Assembly: GCF_031844685.1 (NCBI RefSeq)
Contig: NZ_CP134605.1
Span: 6,236,001 to 6,300,000 of the forward strand
From: Streptomyces sp. ITFR-21
GTDB taxonomy: Bacteria > Actinomycetota > Actinomycetes > Streptomycetales > Streptomycetaceae
Direction of reading: 5' to 3'
Length of the DNA stretch: 64,000 nt
The notes under the pieces were generated by a model. The model did no database searches and had not been told where the DNA came from. It saw nothing but the letters and a program-made list of their open reading frames with translations. The position numbers and the translations under genes are program-made. Each line of letters begins with the position of its first letter. The stretch's first letter is position 1. Shown here piece by piece: positions 1 through 9,541 of the stretch.

Positions 1-887
1 GGTCGCTGCTCGGCGACGGCGGACGGCTGTTCCTGCTGGAGGCGACCACGCAGCGGCGCCCGTCCATGATGACGGCCGGCCTCTTCGCCGGCTGGTGGTA
101 CTTCGCCGACGACCTGCGCGAGCACTCCCCGCTGCTGCCGCCCGCCGGCTGGCGGACACTGCTCGAAGCGGCGGGCTACGACGAGGTACGCGTCCACCCG
201 CGGGACACCGGGCTGCTGCGGGACGCCGACCACGCCCTGCTGGTCGCCCGCCGGGCGCTACCGGACGGGGCCGCCGAACGCAGCGCGCGCATCGGGCGGT
301 TGGAGGAAGCCGGGGCGAGCGTGGAGATCCTGCCGCACCGGACCGCCACCGCGCTGGCCGCAGCCCTCGGCGCGCTCTCCGACGGCGGCGGACCGCTGGT
401 CCTCAAACTCGTCGACGACGCGGCCCGGCCGGCCACGCCCACCCCCACCGCCGTCGGCACCACCTCCACGCCCACCACCGCCGGAACCGCCCCCGAACCG
501 CAGACCCCATCCGGCGGCCTGTACGGAGGCGGTTCCGCCTTCAACCTGCGGCCGGACCTGGACACCCCGTACACCGAGCCGCGCACCGAACTGGAACGGA
601 CGGTGGCCCGTACCTGGCAGACCGTCCTCGGCGTCGACCGGGTCGGGGCGCACGACGACTTCTTCGACCTCGGCGGCGAGTCGCTGCTCGCCATGCAACT
701 GGTCACCCGGCTGCGGGAGCAGCTGGGCGTGGCGCTGTCGGTCCGGGCGTTCTTCGACGCGGGCAACCCCACCGTCGCCGTACTGGCCGACCTCATCGAG
801 GCGTCCCGCCGCGACGGCGCCCCCGTCGCCGCGGCCATCGCCCCCAGCCCCCGCAGGGCCGCCGCCCGGACCACCGTGGAGGACTGA
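1..887 (+). CDS. NRPS/PKS megasynthase, C-terminal fragment (C-methyltransferase end plus carrier domain)
   Basis: The reading frame is open from base 3, so the start lies outside the window. The first 60 or so residues match the end of a PKS-type carbon methyltransferase (an LLEAT segment, then GLFAGWWYF, then the L-x-x-AGY stretch). After a Pro/Thr-rich linker comes a carrier domain with FFDLGGESLLAMQL, whose serine would take phosphopantetheine. The stop is 3 bases before the ATG of the next synthase, so the two are co-transcribed and the carrier probably feeds that protein's condensation domain. Product and substrate are not readable from this fragment. Confidence 0.85.
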   Translation, partial: SLLGDGGRLFLLEATTQRRPSMMTAGLFAGWWYFADDLREHSPLLPPAGWRTLLEAAGYDEVRVHPRDTGLLRDADHALLVARRALPDGAAERSARIGRLEEAGASVEILPHRTATALAAALGALSDGGGPLVLKLVDDAARPATPTPTAVGTTSTPTTAGTAPEPQTPSGGLYGGGSAFNLRPDLDTPYTEPRTELERTVARTWQTVLGVDRVGAHDDFFDLGGESLLAMQLVTRLREQLGVALSVRAFFDAGNPTVAVLADLIEASRRDGAPVAAAIAPSPRRAAARTTVED

Positions 888-890
888 CCG

Positions 891-3800
891 ATGCCGTCCG
901 ACATCACCCCCGCCCCGCTGGAGTTCCCGGCCTCCTACGACCAGGAGCGCATGTGGTTCTTCCACCGCCTCGACCCCGGCAACCCCTCCTACAACGTGCC
1001 GCTCGTCCTGCGGCTGCGCGGACCGCTCGACCCCGGCCGGCTGGCCCGCGCGCTGGACCGGGTGGTGGCCCGCCAGGAGATCCTGCGCACCACCTATGCG
1101 ACCGGTCCGGACGGCGCCCTGAGCCAGTTCGTCCACGAGCGGGCGGCCGTACCGCTGGAGACGCACGCCCTGGACACGCCGCCCGCGGAACCCGCGGAAG
1201 CCGACCCCCGGGTCCGGGCGAGCGTGCGCGAAGTGGTCCGCGAGCCGTTCGACCTCACCGCCCGTCCACCGGTCCGCGCCCGGCTGCTGCGGCTGGCCGC
1301 CGACGACCACCTCCTGGTGTTCTGCCTGCACCACATCGCCACCGACGGCTGGTCGCTCGGCCTGCTCGTCGGCGAACTCGACGCCTTCTACCGGGCGGAC
1401 CGCGACGGCCACCGGCCACGGCTGCCCGAACTGACCGTCCAGTACGCCGACTACGCCGAATGGCAGCGCGCCACCCTGACCCCCGAGGCCCTCACCGCCC
1501 GGCTCGACCACTGGCGCGGGATACTCGGCGAGCAGCCGCCGCGGCTCACCCTCCCCACCGACCGGCCCCGCCCCGCCCGGCCGTCCTTCCGCGGCGCCCG
1601 GCTCGACTTCGAACTGCCGCCCGCGGCCCACCGGGAGCTGCGCGACGTCGCCGGACGGCACGGCGTCACCCTGCACATGACGCTGCTGGCCGCCTGGAAC
1701 GCGCTGCTGCACCGCTACGGCGCCGGTGAGCGCATCGTCGTCGGCACCTTGCTCGCCAACCGGGACAACGCCCAACTGACGCCGCTGATGGGGCTGTTCG
1801 TCAACACCCTGCCGGTGCGGGTGGATGTGGCCGGGACACTGACGTTCGCCGGGCTGCTGGGCCGGGTACGTGCCGCGTCGCTGGACGTGCTGGCCCACCA
1901 GGACACCCCCGTCGACAGCATCGTCCGCTCACTCGGCGCGGGCCGCGACGGCGGCGGCAACCCGCTGTTCGACACCCTCTTCGCTTTGCAGAACTTCGCC
2001 GACCAGCGGCTCGAACTCGGCGGCCTGGACGTCGAACGGCTCGACGACGAGGAGGAGTCGACCCGCTTCGACCTCGAACTGCACGTGTGGGAGCACCCGG
2101 ACCGGCTGCGCGGCTCGCTCGTCTTCGACACCGACCTGTTCGACCGAGCCACCGCCGAACGCCTCGTCGCCCACTACCGCGCCCTGCTGGCCGCCGCGGT
2201 CCGCGACCCCGCGGCCCGGCTCCGCGACCTGCCGCTGCGCGACGACGAGGAGGAGCGCCGCCTGCGCGCACGCATGGCGGCCCACGGCCCGCTGCTGGTG
2301 CTGGACGACGGCGGCCGGGTGCCACCCGAGGGCGCCCCGGGCGACGTGCGGACGGCCGCGGGCGCCAGGACCGGGCAGCGCGCCCTGGTCCGGCCCGACG
2401 GCACGGTCCGGGTGCTGTCCGCCGTCGGCCCGGACGGGCGGGTGCCCGGCGTCGTCGAGATCGGCGGCCGGCCGGTCGACATCGCCGCCCTGGAGGAGCG
2501 GCTGCTGGAGGCCGCCGCCGGCCTCGCCGACATCGCCGTCCTGCCGCGGATCCCGGTGGGCGCCGACGACGCCGCGGCCGAACTGATCGCCTACGCCGTC
2601 CCGGCCGGCCCCCTGGACCTCGCCGCGCTCGCCGCCCGGCTGCCGGCCCCCGGCTCCGTCGTCCCCGTCAGCCGGCTTCCGCTGACCCCGGACGGCGCGG
2701 TGGACGTCGCCGCGCTGCTGCGGCTGCCGGTGCCCGACCCGGCCGAGGCCCGCCGCCTGGAGGCCCGCCTGCGCGACCGGCACCCCGGTGAGCCGATCGC
2801 CGTCGTACCCACCCCCGTCGAACCCGCGCCGCTGCGCCGGGTGCCCGTCCCCCTCCCGCCGCCCGGCGCCGACGGCCCGCACCCGGTCGGGGACGGCGGC
2901 AGCGCTTCCGCCCCCGGCCCGGCGGACCCGCCGGCCGGCCGCCCCGCCGCGCTCGTCGACGGCGGCCCGCCCACCGCGACCGAGGACCGTACGCTCCTCG
3001 ACAGCCTGCTACGGGCCGCCGCGTCCGGCACCGGGGACCTGGTGGTGATCGGCGCCGACGGCGCCGAGACCCGGCTGACCTACGGCGAGCTGCGCGACCG
3101 GGCGCTGCGCGCGCTGGCCGGGCTGCGCGCGCTGGGCCTGTCCGCCGGGGACCGGGTGCTCCTGCAACTGGAGGACCACACCGACTTCACGACCGTCCTG
3201 TGGGCCTGCCTGCTCGGCGGCCAGATCGCCGTACCGCTGGCCGTACCCGCCGACTACCGGGCCCGCGACGCCGCCACCGACCGGCTGTGGGGCGCCTGGG
3301 AACTCCTCGGCCAGCCGCTCGTCGTCACCGCCGCCGGACGGCTCGCCGAACTGCGCACGGCCGCCGCGGCGGACCGGCCGCGGCTGCGCGCGGTCGGCGC
3401 CGACGACCTCGCCGCGGCGGCCGAGCCGGCCGAGCCGCGCCCCGCCGACCCGGACGACCCCGTGCTGCTCATGCTCACCTCCGGCAGCACCGGCCGCCCC
3501 AAGGCCGTGGTGCTCCGCCACCGCAACATCCTGGCCCGCAGCGCCGCCACCGCCGCCGCGGGCGGCCTCCGCGCGGACGACGTCACCCTCAACTGGCTGC
3601 CGCTGGACCACGTCGGCGGGGTGGTGATGTTCCACCTGCGGGACGTCTTCCTCGGCTGCCGGCAGGTGCACGCCCCCACCCGCTGGGTGCTCCAGGACCC
3701 GCTGCGCTGGCTGGACGCCGCCGACCGCTTCCGCGCCACCGTCACCTGGGCCCCCAACTTCGCCTTCGGCCTGGTCAACGACCGCGCCGCGGAGCTGGAC

Positions 3801-6515
3801 CGGCGCGGCGCCGGGTGGGACCTGTCCCGGCTGGGGTTCGTGATGAACGCCGGCGAGGCGATCGTGGCCAGGACCGCCCGCCGCTGGCTGCGGCTGCTCG
3901 CCCCGTACGGCCTGCCGCAGAGCGCGCTGCGGCCCGCCTGGGGGATGTCGGAGACGTCCTCCGCGATGGTCTACTCCGACCGCTTCCGGCTCGCGGACAC
4001 CACCGACGACGACGCGTTCGTGGAGGTCGGCGCCCCGCTGCCCGGCTGTGCGGTGCGGATCGTCGGCGGTGAGCCGGGCGCCGCCGGCCTGCCCCGGGTG
4101 CTGGCCGAGGGGGAGACCGGCCGGCTCCAGGTCCGCGGGTCCACCGTCACCACCGGCTACCTCGCCGCTCCGGAGCAGAACGCCGCCGCGTTCACCGCGG
4201 ACGGCTGGTTCGACACCGGTGACCTCGGGCGGATCAGGGACGGCCGGCTCACCCTCACCGGCCGCGCCAAGGACGTGGTGATCCTCAACGGCGTCAACCA
4301 CCACAGCCACGAGATCGAGTCCGTGGTCGAGGAACTGGACTGCGTGGAGCCGTCGTTCACCGCGGCGGTCGCGGTCAGGACCGCCGCCGCCACCACCGAC
4401 GAGCTGGCCGTCTTCTTCCACCCGCGGGGCGCGGCCGCGGCGGACGAGGCCGTCCGCCGGGTCCGTCAGGCGGTCCGTGACCGCGTCGGCGTCAACCCCC
4501 GCCACGTGCTCGCCGTCGAACGCGCGGAGGTGCCCAAGACCGAGATCGGCAAGATCCAGCGCGCCGCGCTCCGCGCCCGGTTCGAAGCCGGCGGCTTCGC
4601 GGCGCGCACCGGCACCGATACCGGCACCGTCCCCGACCACTTCCACCGCCCCGAGTGGCGCCCGCGCGCCCTGCCCCCGGTCCCGGCCGGGGCCCCGCAC
4701 ACCGGCACCGTGGTGGTCCTGCCCGACCCCGGGGGCCTCGCCGAGCCGCTCGCCCGCGCCCTGGAGGCGGCCGGCCGCCGGTGCGTCGTGCTCGGCGGCG
4801 CCGCCCCCGCCGCGCTGGCCGGCCCGCCCGCCGCGGTGGTCGACCTGCGCGCGTACGGCGGGCCGCCGCGGACCGACCCCGCGCTCGCCCGCGCCGAGCT
4901 GCACGGCCTGCCGCGGCTGACACGGGAAGGTGCCGGGGCCGCCGCGGTGTACGTGGTCACCAGCCACGCCCGGCACGTTCTGCCGCACGATCCGCCCGCG
5001 TACGAACGGGCGCCGCTGGCCGGGGCGGTGGCCACGCTCGGACACGAGCGGACGGACACCCGGGTCGTGCACCTGGACATCCCGCCGGACGACCCCGAAG
5101 GAACCGTACGGGTGCTTCTCGCCGAGCTGGCCCGGCTGCCCCGGGAAGGCGCCGTCGCCTACCGCGCCGGACGCCGGCTGGTCCGCCGGCTGGCCCCCGC
5201 CGAACGCCGGGCGCCGTCCGTGCCCGCCGCCCCGTCCACCGTGCCCGCCTCCCCCGCCCCCGCCGCCGCGTCCGCCCAGCCGACCGCCCGGCCCGCCCGC
5301 CGGGGGGCGCCTTTCCGGCACGGCGGCCGGTACCTGGTAACCGGCGGCTCCGGCGGCGTCGGCCGGCTGCTGGTGGCGGAGCTGACCGGGACCTACGGCG
5401 CCCGGGTGCTGTGCCTGGGCCGCGCCCCGGAGCCGGGGCACCGCGACCCGCGGGCCGAGTACGCGGTCGCCGACATCCGGGACGCCGACGCCGTCGGCCG
5501 CGTGCTGCGGGACGCCGAGCAGCGCTGGGGAGCCCCGCTCGACGGGGTGCTGCACCTGGCCGGGACCTACCGGGAGATCCCGCTGGAGCGGTGCGGCGCC
5601 GCCGACCTCGACGAGGCGATGGCCGCCAAGACCGAGGGCGCCCGGATCCTGCACCACCTGCTGCGGGACCGGCCCGGCACGCTCTTCGTCTCCTTCTCCT
5701 CGGTCAACGGCTTCTTCGGCGGCGCCTCGGTCGCCGGATACGCCGCCGCCAACGCCTACCTCGACGCGCTCGCGGTCCACCAGCGGGAGGCCTACGGCCT
5801 GGACGCGTACAGCCTGGCGTGGACCATGTGGGACGAGACCGGGATGAGCGCCGGCTACCCGCTCAAGGGGCTGACCCGGGCGCGCGGCTACCGCGTCCTG
5901 CCGCCCGCCGAGGCACTGGCCGCACTGGCCGTCGCGCTGGAGCGGGCCGCCCCGCACCAGCTGGTCGGACTCGATCCGGCCCGCCCCTGGATCGCCGCGC
6001 AGCTGACCGGGCCGCCCGAGGCGCTCCAGGAACTGACCGCGTACGGGGAGTCGGCGGCGGCGCTGGGGGAGCCGGGGTCCGACCGGTTCGGCACGCCGTT
6101 CGCGCACCGCGCGGCGGTGCTCGACGCGCTGCCGGTGGATCCGGTCTCCGGGGACGTCGTACGCGACCGGCTCGCCGGGACCGGCCGGGACGCGGGCGGC
6201 GCCGACGGTGTGCCCCGGCCCGGTGTCGAGGCCGTCATCGCCGCGACCTGGGCCGAGGTGCTGGGGGTCGGCGACATCACCCGCGGCTCCAACTTCTTCG
6301 ATCTGGGCGGAGGTTCGCTCCAGGCTACCCGGGTGCACGGCCTGCTCCAGGAGCGGCTCGGCCGGGAGCTGGCGATGGTGGAGCTGTTCCGCCGCCCGAC
6401 GGTCCGCGCGCTGGCCGAGGCGCTGGAGCCCGGCGGCGCGGCCCCCGCCGCGGGCGGCCGGGGCCGATCCCGGGCCGAGCGGCGGCTGCGGGCCGCGACC
6501 GGGCGGGGCCGCTGA
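891..6515 (+). CDS. NRPS-like synthase: condensation / vestigial A-subdomain / adenylation / ketoreductase / carrier
   Basis: An assembly-line protein of 1874 aa. The condensation domain covers about residues 8-440, with the catalytic HHIATDG motif at 147-153. Residues about 510-620 resemble only the C-terminal half of an adenylation domain, and the invariant Lys of its A10-type motif is replaced (PLTPDGAVD). A full adenylation domain follows (TSGSTGRPKAV near 861-873, ending in EIGKIQR). Next is a PKS-type ketoreductase with TGGSGGVG near 1484 and the YAAAN catalytic motif. The carrier domain has its attachment Ser near 1809. There is no thioesterase or reductase at the end, so release must occur elsewhere. 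The A-KR order suggests a keto- or acyl-acid is loaded and reduced, but the substrate cannot be assigned. Confidence 0.85.
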   Translation: MPSDITPAPLEFPASYDQERMWFFHRLDPGNPSYNVPLVLRLRGPLDPGRLARALDRVVARQEILRTTYATGPDGALSQFVHERAAVPLETHALDTPPAEPAEADPRVRASVREVVREPFDLTARPPVRARLLRLAADDHLLVFCLHHIATDGWSLGLLVGELDAFYRADRDGHRPRLPELTVQYADYAEWQRATLTPEALTARLDHWRGILGEQPPRLTLPTDRPRPARPSFRGARLDFELPPAAHRELRDVAGRHGVTLHMTLLAAWNALLHRYGAGERIVVGTLLANRDNAQLTPLMGLFVNTLPVRVDVAGTLTFAGLLGRVRAASLDVLAHQDTPVDSIVRSLGAGRDGGGNPLFDTLFALQNFADQRLELGGLDVERLDDEEESTRFDLELHVWEHPDRLRGSLVFDTDLFDRATAERLVAHYRALLAAAVRDPAARLRDLPLRDDEEERRLRARMAAHGPLLVLDDGGRVPPEGAPGDVRTAAGARTGQRALVRPDGTVRVLSAVGPDGRVPGVVEIGGRPVDIAALEERLLEAAAGLADIAVLPRIPVGADDAAAELIAYAVPAGPLDLAALAARLPAPGSVVPVSRLPLTPDGAVDVAALLRLPVPDPAEARRLEARLRDRHPGEPIAVVPTPVEPAPLRRVPVPLPPPGADGPHPVGDGGSASAPGPADPPAGRPAALVDGGPPTATEDRTLLDSLLRAAASGTGDLVVIGADGAETRLTYGELRDRALRALAGLRALGLSAGDRVLLQLEDHTDFTTVLWACLLGGQIAVPLAVPADYRARDAATDRLWGAWELLGQPLVVTAAGRLAELRTAAAADRPRLRAVGADDLAAAAEPAEPRPADPDDPVLLMLTSGSTGRPKAVVLRHRNILARSAATAAAGGLRADDVTLNWLPLDHVGGVVMFHLRDVFLGCRQVHAPTRWVLQDPLRWLDAADRFRATVTWAPNFAFGLVNDRAAELDRRGAGWDLSRLGFVMNAGEAIVARTARRWLRLLAPYGLPQSALRPAWGMSETSSAMVYSDRFRLADTTDDDAFVEVGAPLPGCAVRIVGGEPGAAGLPRVLAEGETGRLQVRGSTVTTGYLAAPEQNAAAFTADGWFDTGDLGRIRDGRLTLTGRAKDVVILNGVNHHSHEIESVVEELDCVEPSFTAAVAVRTAAATTDELAVFFHPRGAAAADEAVRRVRQAVRDRVGVNPRHVLAVERAEVPKTEIGKIQRAALRARFEAGGFAARTGTDTGTVPDHFHRPEWRPRALPPVPAGAPHTGTVVVLPDPGGLAEPLARALEAAGRRCVVLGGAAPAALAGPPAAVVDLRAYGGPPRTDPALARAELHGLPRLTREGAGAAAVYVVTSHARHVLPHDPPAYERAPLAGAVATLGHERTDTRVVHLDIPPDDPEGTVRVLLAELARLPREGAVAYRAGRRLVRRLAPAERRAPSVPAAPSTVPASPAPAAASAQPTARPARRGAPFRHGGRYLVTGGSGGVGRLLVAELTGTYGARVLCLGRAPEPGHRDPRAEYAVADIRDADAVGRVLRDAEQRWGAPLDGVLHLAGTYREIPLERCGAADLDEAMAAKTEGARILHHLLRDRPGTLFVSFSSVNGFFGGASVAGYAAANAYLDALAVHQREAYGLDAYSLAWTMWDETGMSAGYPLKGLTRARGYRVLPPAEALAALAVALERAAPHQLVGLDPARPWIAAQLTGPPEALQELTAYGESAAALGEPGSDRFGTPFAHRAAVLDALPVDPVSGDVVRDRLAGTGRDAGGADGVPRPGVEAVIAATWAEVLGVGDITRGSNFFDLGGGSLQATRVHGLLQERLGRELAMVELFRRPTVRALAEALEPGGAAPAAGGRGRSRAERRLRAATGRGR

Positions 6516-6533
6516 CCGGGCCGACCGGTACGC

Positions 6534-6579
6534 GTGAGCGGCGGTGCCCGGGACCTCGGTCCCGGGCACCGCCGCTCAC
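6534..6579. terminator. bidirectional intrinsic terminator-like hairpin
   Basis: A perfect inverted repeat of about 21-22 bp per arm (left arm GTGAGCGGCGGTGCCCGGGA) with a 2-4 nt loop. It lies between the convergent NRPS gene (stop 6515) and the FecB-type lipoprotein gene (stop 6602). It lacks a U-tract, as is common in high-GC actinomycetes. Confidence 0.8.
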
Positions 6580-6601
6580 GTCGCCCGCGCGGGCGCGGGG
6601 A

Positions 6602-7630
6602 TCAGCCGGCGGCCTTGGCGAGGGCCGGCGCGAGCCGGTCGAGCACCCACGGCAGCCCCAGCGTCGAGGGGTTGCGCAGCAAGGTGATGGTGGTCAGGTC
6701 GACGACCTGGAAGGTGTGCCCGGTGGCGGCCGACCGCATCAGCGCCGACTCGCCGACCTTCTTCTCCAGGTCGGGCGTCTGGTACGCGCTGATCATCAGA
6801 TCGGCCGAGAGCACGTCCAGCCGCTCCTGGCTCACCGTGCCGACCCCCACGCTGTTCTTGGCCAGTTCGGTGAGCGCGGGGGCCTGCCGCAGCCCGAGGG
6901 ACTGCAGGAACCCCACGGCGAAGTCGTGCGGCGAGGACAGGGTGACGATCTGGTCCACGGCGGCGGCGTAGGTGACGCTGAAGGTCTTCCCGGCCAGACC
7001 CGGGTACGTCGCCTTGGCCGCGGTGACCGCGTCCTGCGCCTGCCGCACCGCCCGGTCGGACTCGGCCTGCCGGCCCAGCGCCTTGCCGACCAGCCGCTGC
7101 CGGTCCTGCCAGGAGTCGGTGGCGGCCGAGGTCAGCGGGGCCACGGTCGGTGCGATCTGCGACAGCTTGGCGTAGTTGTCCTTCGCCGTGTAGTCGCCGG
7201 TGTCCAGGATGAGATCCGGCTGGAGCGCGGCGATCCGCTCGAACGGCAGCGCGCTGATCGTGGAGACCAGCTCGGTGTCCTTGGTCAGCCTGCCCTGGAG
7301 CCAGGGGTAGGTGCCGTCGGCGGTGAAGACGTTCTTCGGCGCGAGCACCGGCACCACGCCCGCCGCCAGCGCCGCGTCGAGGTCGACCGAGCTGAGCACG
7401 ACGACCCGCTGGGGCGCGGCGGGGATCCGGACGCTGCCCAGCGAGTCCTGGAGCGTCAGCGGGAAGTCGGACGACGAAGCGCCGGCGGTCGCCGCCGGTG
7501 TGGTCGCCCCGGTGGGGGCCTTGGCGTCGTCGGACGGGTCCGAGCCGCAGGCGCTCACGGCGAGCAGCAGTCCGCCGACGGCCGCGGCGGCGGCGAGCGA
7601 ACGGAACGGGCGTCTGATGGTGCGGAACAC
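6602..7630 (-). CDS. Iron-siderophore ABC transporter substrate-binding lipoprotein (FecB/FhuD type)
   Basis: A 342-aa lipoprotein with an N-terminal signal peptide and lipobox LAVSAC, so it should be anchored on the outer face of the membrane. The body matches periplasmic-binding proteins for ferric siderophores: RVVVLSSVDLDAALAAGV, then FERIAALQPDLILDTG, and a C-terminal half ending in WVLDRLAPALA. It is the last gene of the leftward transport gene set, 304 bp downstream of the ABC-2 permease gene, so it may also have its own promoter. It probably delivers a ferric complex to a membrane importer, with the IrtAB-like pair upstream the obvious candidate. Confidence 0.85.
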   Translation of the reverse strand: MFRTIRRPFRSLAAAAAVGGLLLAVSACGSDPSDDAKAPTGATTPAATAGASSSDFPLTLQDSLGSVRIPAAPQRVVVLSSVDLDAALAAGVVPVLAPKNVFTADGTYPWLQGRLTKDTELVSTISALPFERIAALQPDLILDTGDYTAKDNYAKLSQIAPTVAPLTSAATDSWQDRQRLVGKALGRQAESDRAVRQAQDAVTAAKATYPGLAGKTFSVTYAAAVDQIVTLSSPHDFAVGFLQSLGLRQAPALTELAKNSVGVGTVSQERLDVLSADLMISAYQTPDLEKKVGESALMRSAATGHTFQVVDLTTITLLRNPSTLGLPWVLDRLAPALAKAAG

Positions 7631-7934
7631 AGGGTGCCTCCGGTCGAGGTGGAACGAACGAGATGGACGGGTCCGCGGGCGTCACCGCCGCGGTGCGGGG
7701 GGTCGGGGGGAGTAAGGCGGCAGGGCCGCCGCCGGGTGGGGCGGCGGGGCCGCCGTCAGGGGGTACGTCACCGGGCGCGTACGTCAGGGGCGTCCACGGC
7801 GCAGGGCGCGTACGTCGTCGGGCGCGCCGGTCGGGCGTGGCGGTACGTCGGGTGGCCGGTCGAGCGGTGGACCGGGCGGTACGGGGCGCCGGGGCCGGGC
7901 GCCGTTCATGGGTCGAGTCGTCCGCGCTCCCGTG
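7631..7934. repeat. Noncoding gap with four copies of GTACGTC
   Basis: This 304-base stretch between the lipoprotein gene and the ABC-2 permease gene holds no convincing gene. It has four direct copies of GTACGTC at 7763, 7779, 7810 and 7843, two of them in the longer form GGGCGCGTACGTC. The motif is almost self-complementary. It could be a binding array for a regulator of the lipoprotein gene or simple local repetition. No iron-box match is seen here. Confidence 0.5.
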
Positions 7935-8741
7935 TCACGTCCCGTTGTGCCGGGCCGGCGCGGACAGTCCGCGTACGGCCACGGCGCCGAACACGGCGGC
8001 CAGGCCGACCGTCCAGGCGAGGACGCCCAGCAGCGGCCTACCGATCGCCCCGGCGCCGGCCAGGCCGCGCATCGCGTCCGCCCCGCAGCTCAGCGGCAGC
8101 GCGCGCACCAGCGGGCGCAGCGGCCCCGGGTAGGAGTCGATCGGCGCGAACCCGGTGTTGAAGAACAGCATCAGCGTGAAGAGCAGGGACAGCCCGCTCA
8201 GCGCGGCGACACTGCGCGCGTGCGCGGCCACCGCGCACACCAGCGCCGAGAAACCGGACCCGAGCAGGACCGGGACCGCCACGAACAGCGGCAGCGCCGC
8301 CGCGCCGCCGGCGCCGGCCGCCCGGAACCCCAGCACGTAGCCGACCGCGAGGAACACCACCGCCGTCAGCAGCGCCCGGACCAGCTCCGCCGCCAGCCGC
8401 CCGAGCAGCAGCGAGGAGCGGTGCACCGGCAGCGCCCGGAACCGGTCGAGCAGCCCGGACCGCCGTTCCAGCACCAGTGACGCGCCGCTGCCGACCCCGC
8501 CGAACACCGTCCCGACCAGGGTCGCCAGGGGCAGGAAGCGGTTGAGGCTGTTCCCGCCGGAGGACGCGGCGACGGTGTCGCCGAACACCAGCCGGAAGAC
8601 CAGCAGCAGGCACACCGGGAAGACCAGCGCCTGCACGAAGACGATCGGCGACCGCGACCACCGCCGCAGCAGCCGCCCGGCCTGCAACCCGCTCTGCGCC
8701 AGGGCGGTCCCGGTCGGCGCCGGGGTGCTCGGGACACTCAT
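7935..8741 (-). CDS. ABC-2 type exporter permease (second subunit)
   Basis: A 268-aa membrane protein with about six hydrophobic segments typical of DrrB/ABC-2 permeases: a charged N-terminus, SPIVFVQALVFPVCLLLVF as the first membrane segment, and the conserved LLDRFRALPVHRSSLLLGR cytoplasmic segment. The ATG overlaps the stop of the preceding permease gene (ATGA). Together with that permease and the DrrA-like ATPase it should form a heterodimeric exporter, plausibly for the product of the neighbouring NRPS. Confidence 0.85.
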   Translation of the reverse strand: MSVPSTPAPTGTALAQSGLQAGRLLRRWSRSPIVFVQALVFPVCLLLVFRLVFGDTVAASSGGNSLNRFLPLATLVGTVFGGVGSGASLVLERRSGLLDRFRALPVHRSSLLLGRLAAELVRALLTAVVFLAVGYVLGFRAAGAGGAAALPLFVAVPVLLGSGFSALVCAVAAHARSVAALSGLSLLFTLMLFFNTGFAPIDSYPGPLRPLVRALPLSCGADAMRGLAGAGAIGRPLLGVLAWTVGLAAVFGAVAVRGLSAPARHNGT

Positions 8742-9541
8742 CGCCGGCCGCCCTTCGTCCGGCCCAGGGCCCGCCCGGCCAGCAGGCCGAACACGGCCAG
8801 CAGCACCAGCAGCCACGCCGCCGTGACCAGCACCGGGCGGGCCGCCGGGCCGCCGGAGGCCAGCGCCCGCAGCGCGTCCGCCGCCTGTGAGACCGGCTGG
8901 TTGCGGACGAACGGCCTGATCCAGCCGGGGAAGCCGGTCACCGGGGTGAAGCCGGTCGACAGCATGGTCAGCAGCAGCTGCGGGACCAGCATCGCCGAGG
9001 CGGTGTGCTCGGGGTTGCCCACCGCGAGGCCGAGCGCGACGCACCCGACGGACAGGCACAGCGCGAACGCCACGGCCAGCGCCACGAACCCGACCGCGTC
9101 CGCCGCCCCGGCCCGGAACCGGAAGCCGAAGGCGGCGGCCGTCCCGATCGCGGCGGCCGAGGCCACCAGCGCCCGGCACAGGTCCGCGCCCAGCCGCCCG
9201 ACGACCGGCGCGAGCCGTACCAGCGGCATCGTACGGAACCGGTCGAACATGCCCCGCTGGACGTCGGCGGCGATCGCGTCCGCCGAACTCATCGCCACGA
9301 ACAGCATCGACTGCAGCACGACGATCGGCGGCAGCCACTGGACGTAGTCGACGCCGCGCTGCTCCATCACGCCGCGCAGCGGCACGTAGAAGCCGGTGAA
9401 GAACACCAGCGGCGCGACGACCGCTCCGGAGATCTCGGCGGTGTCCCGCCTGAGCAGGGTGACCGCCCGCAGGGCCAGCACCCACCCCTGCGCCAGCGGC
9501 GAGGCGGCGGAGGGGACCGGTGCCGGGCTCGTCCGGGTCAC
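8738..9541 (-). CDS. ABC-2 type exporter permease (first subunit)
   Basis: A 267-aa membrane protein of the ABC-2/DrrB family, with GMFDRFRTMPLVRLAPVVGR as the counterpart of the conserved cytoplasmic loop and about six hydrophobic stretches. The GTG start at 9541 overlaps the stop of the ATPase gene, and its own stop overlaps the next permease start. The frame is open upstream through the ATPase gene, but that part is an antisense-like shadow, so the coupled GTG was chosen. Confidence 0.85.
   Translation of the reverse strand: MTRTSPAPVPSAASPLAQGWVLALRAVTLLRRDTAEISGAVVAPLVFFTGFYVPLRGVMEQRGVDYVQWLPPIVVLQSMLFVAMSSADAIAADVQRGMFDRFRTMPLVRLAPVVGRLGADLCRALVASAAAIGTAAAFGFRFRAGAADAVGFVALAVAFALCLSVGCVALGLAVGNPEHTASAMLVPQLLLTMLSTGFTPVTGFPGWIRPFVRNQPVSQAADALRALASGGPAARPVLVTAAWLLVLLAVFGLLAGRALGRTKGGRR

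Noticed and set aside
3009..6569. Long minus-strand open frame opposite the NRPS
   Set aside because: It is antisense to clear catalytic domains, has Gly/Arg/Pro-rich composition and no domain; it is a GC-driven shadow.
7663..8133. Plus-strand frame of 156 aa in the lipoprotein/permease gap
   Set aside because: It covers the GTACGTC repeats and antisense of the permease gene; composition typical of noncoding GC-rich DNA.
4655..8161. 1168-residue plus-strand frame crossing the NRPS end, the terminator and the antisense of the lipoprotein gene
   Set aside because: It runs through a strong hairpin and two real genes in wrong frames; composition only.
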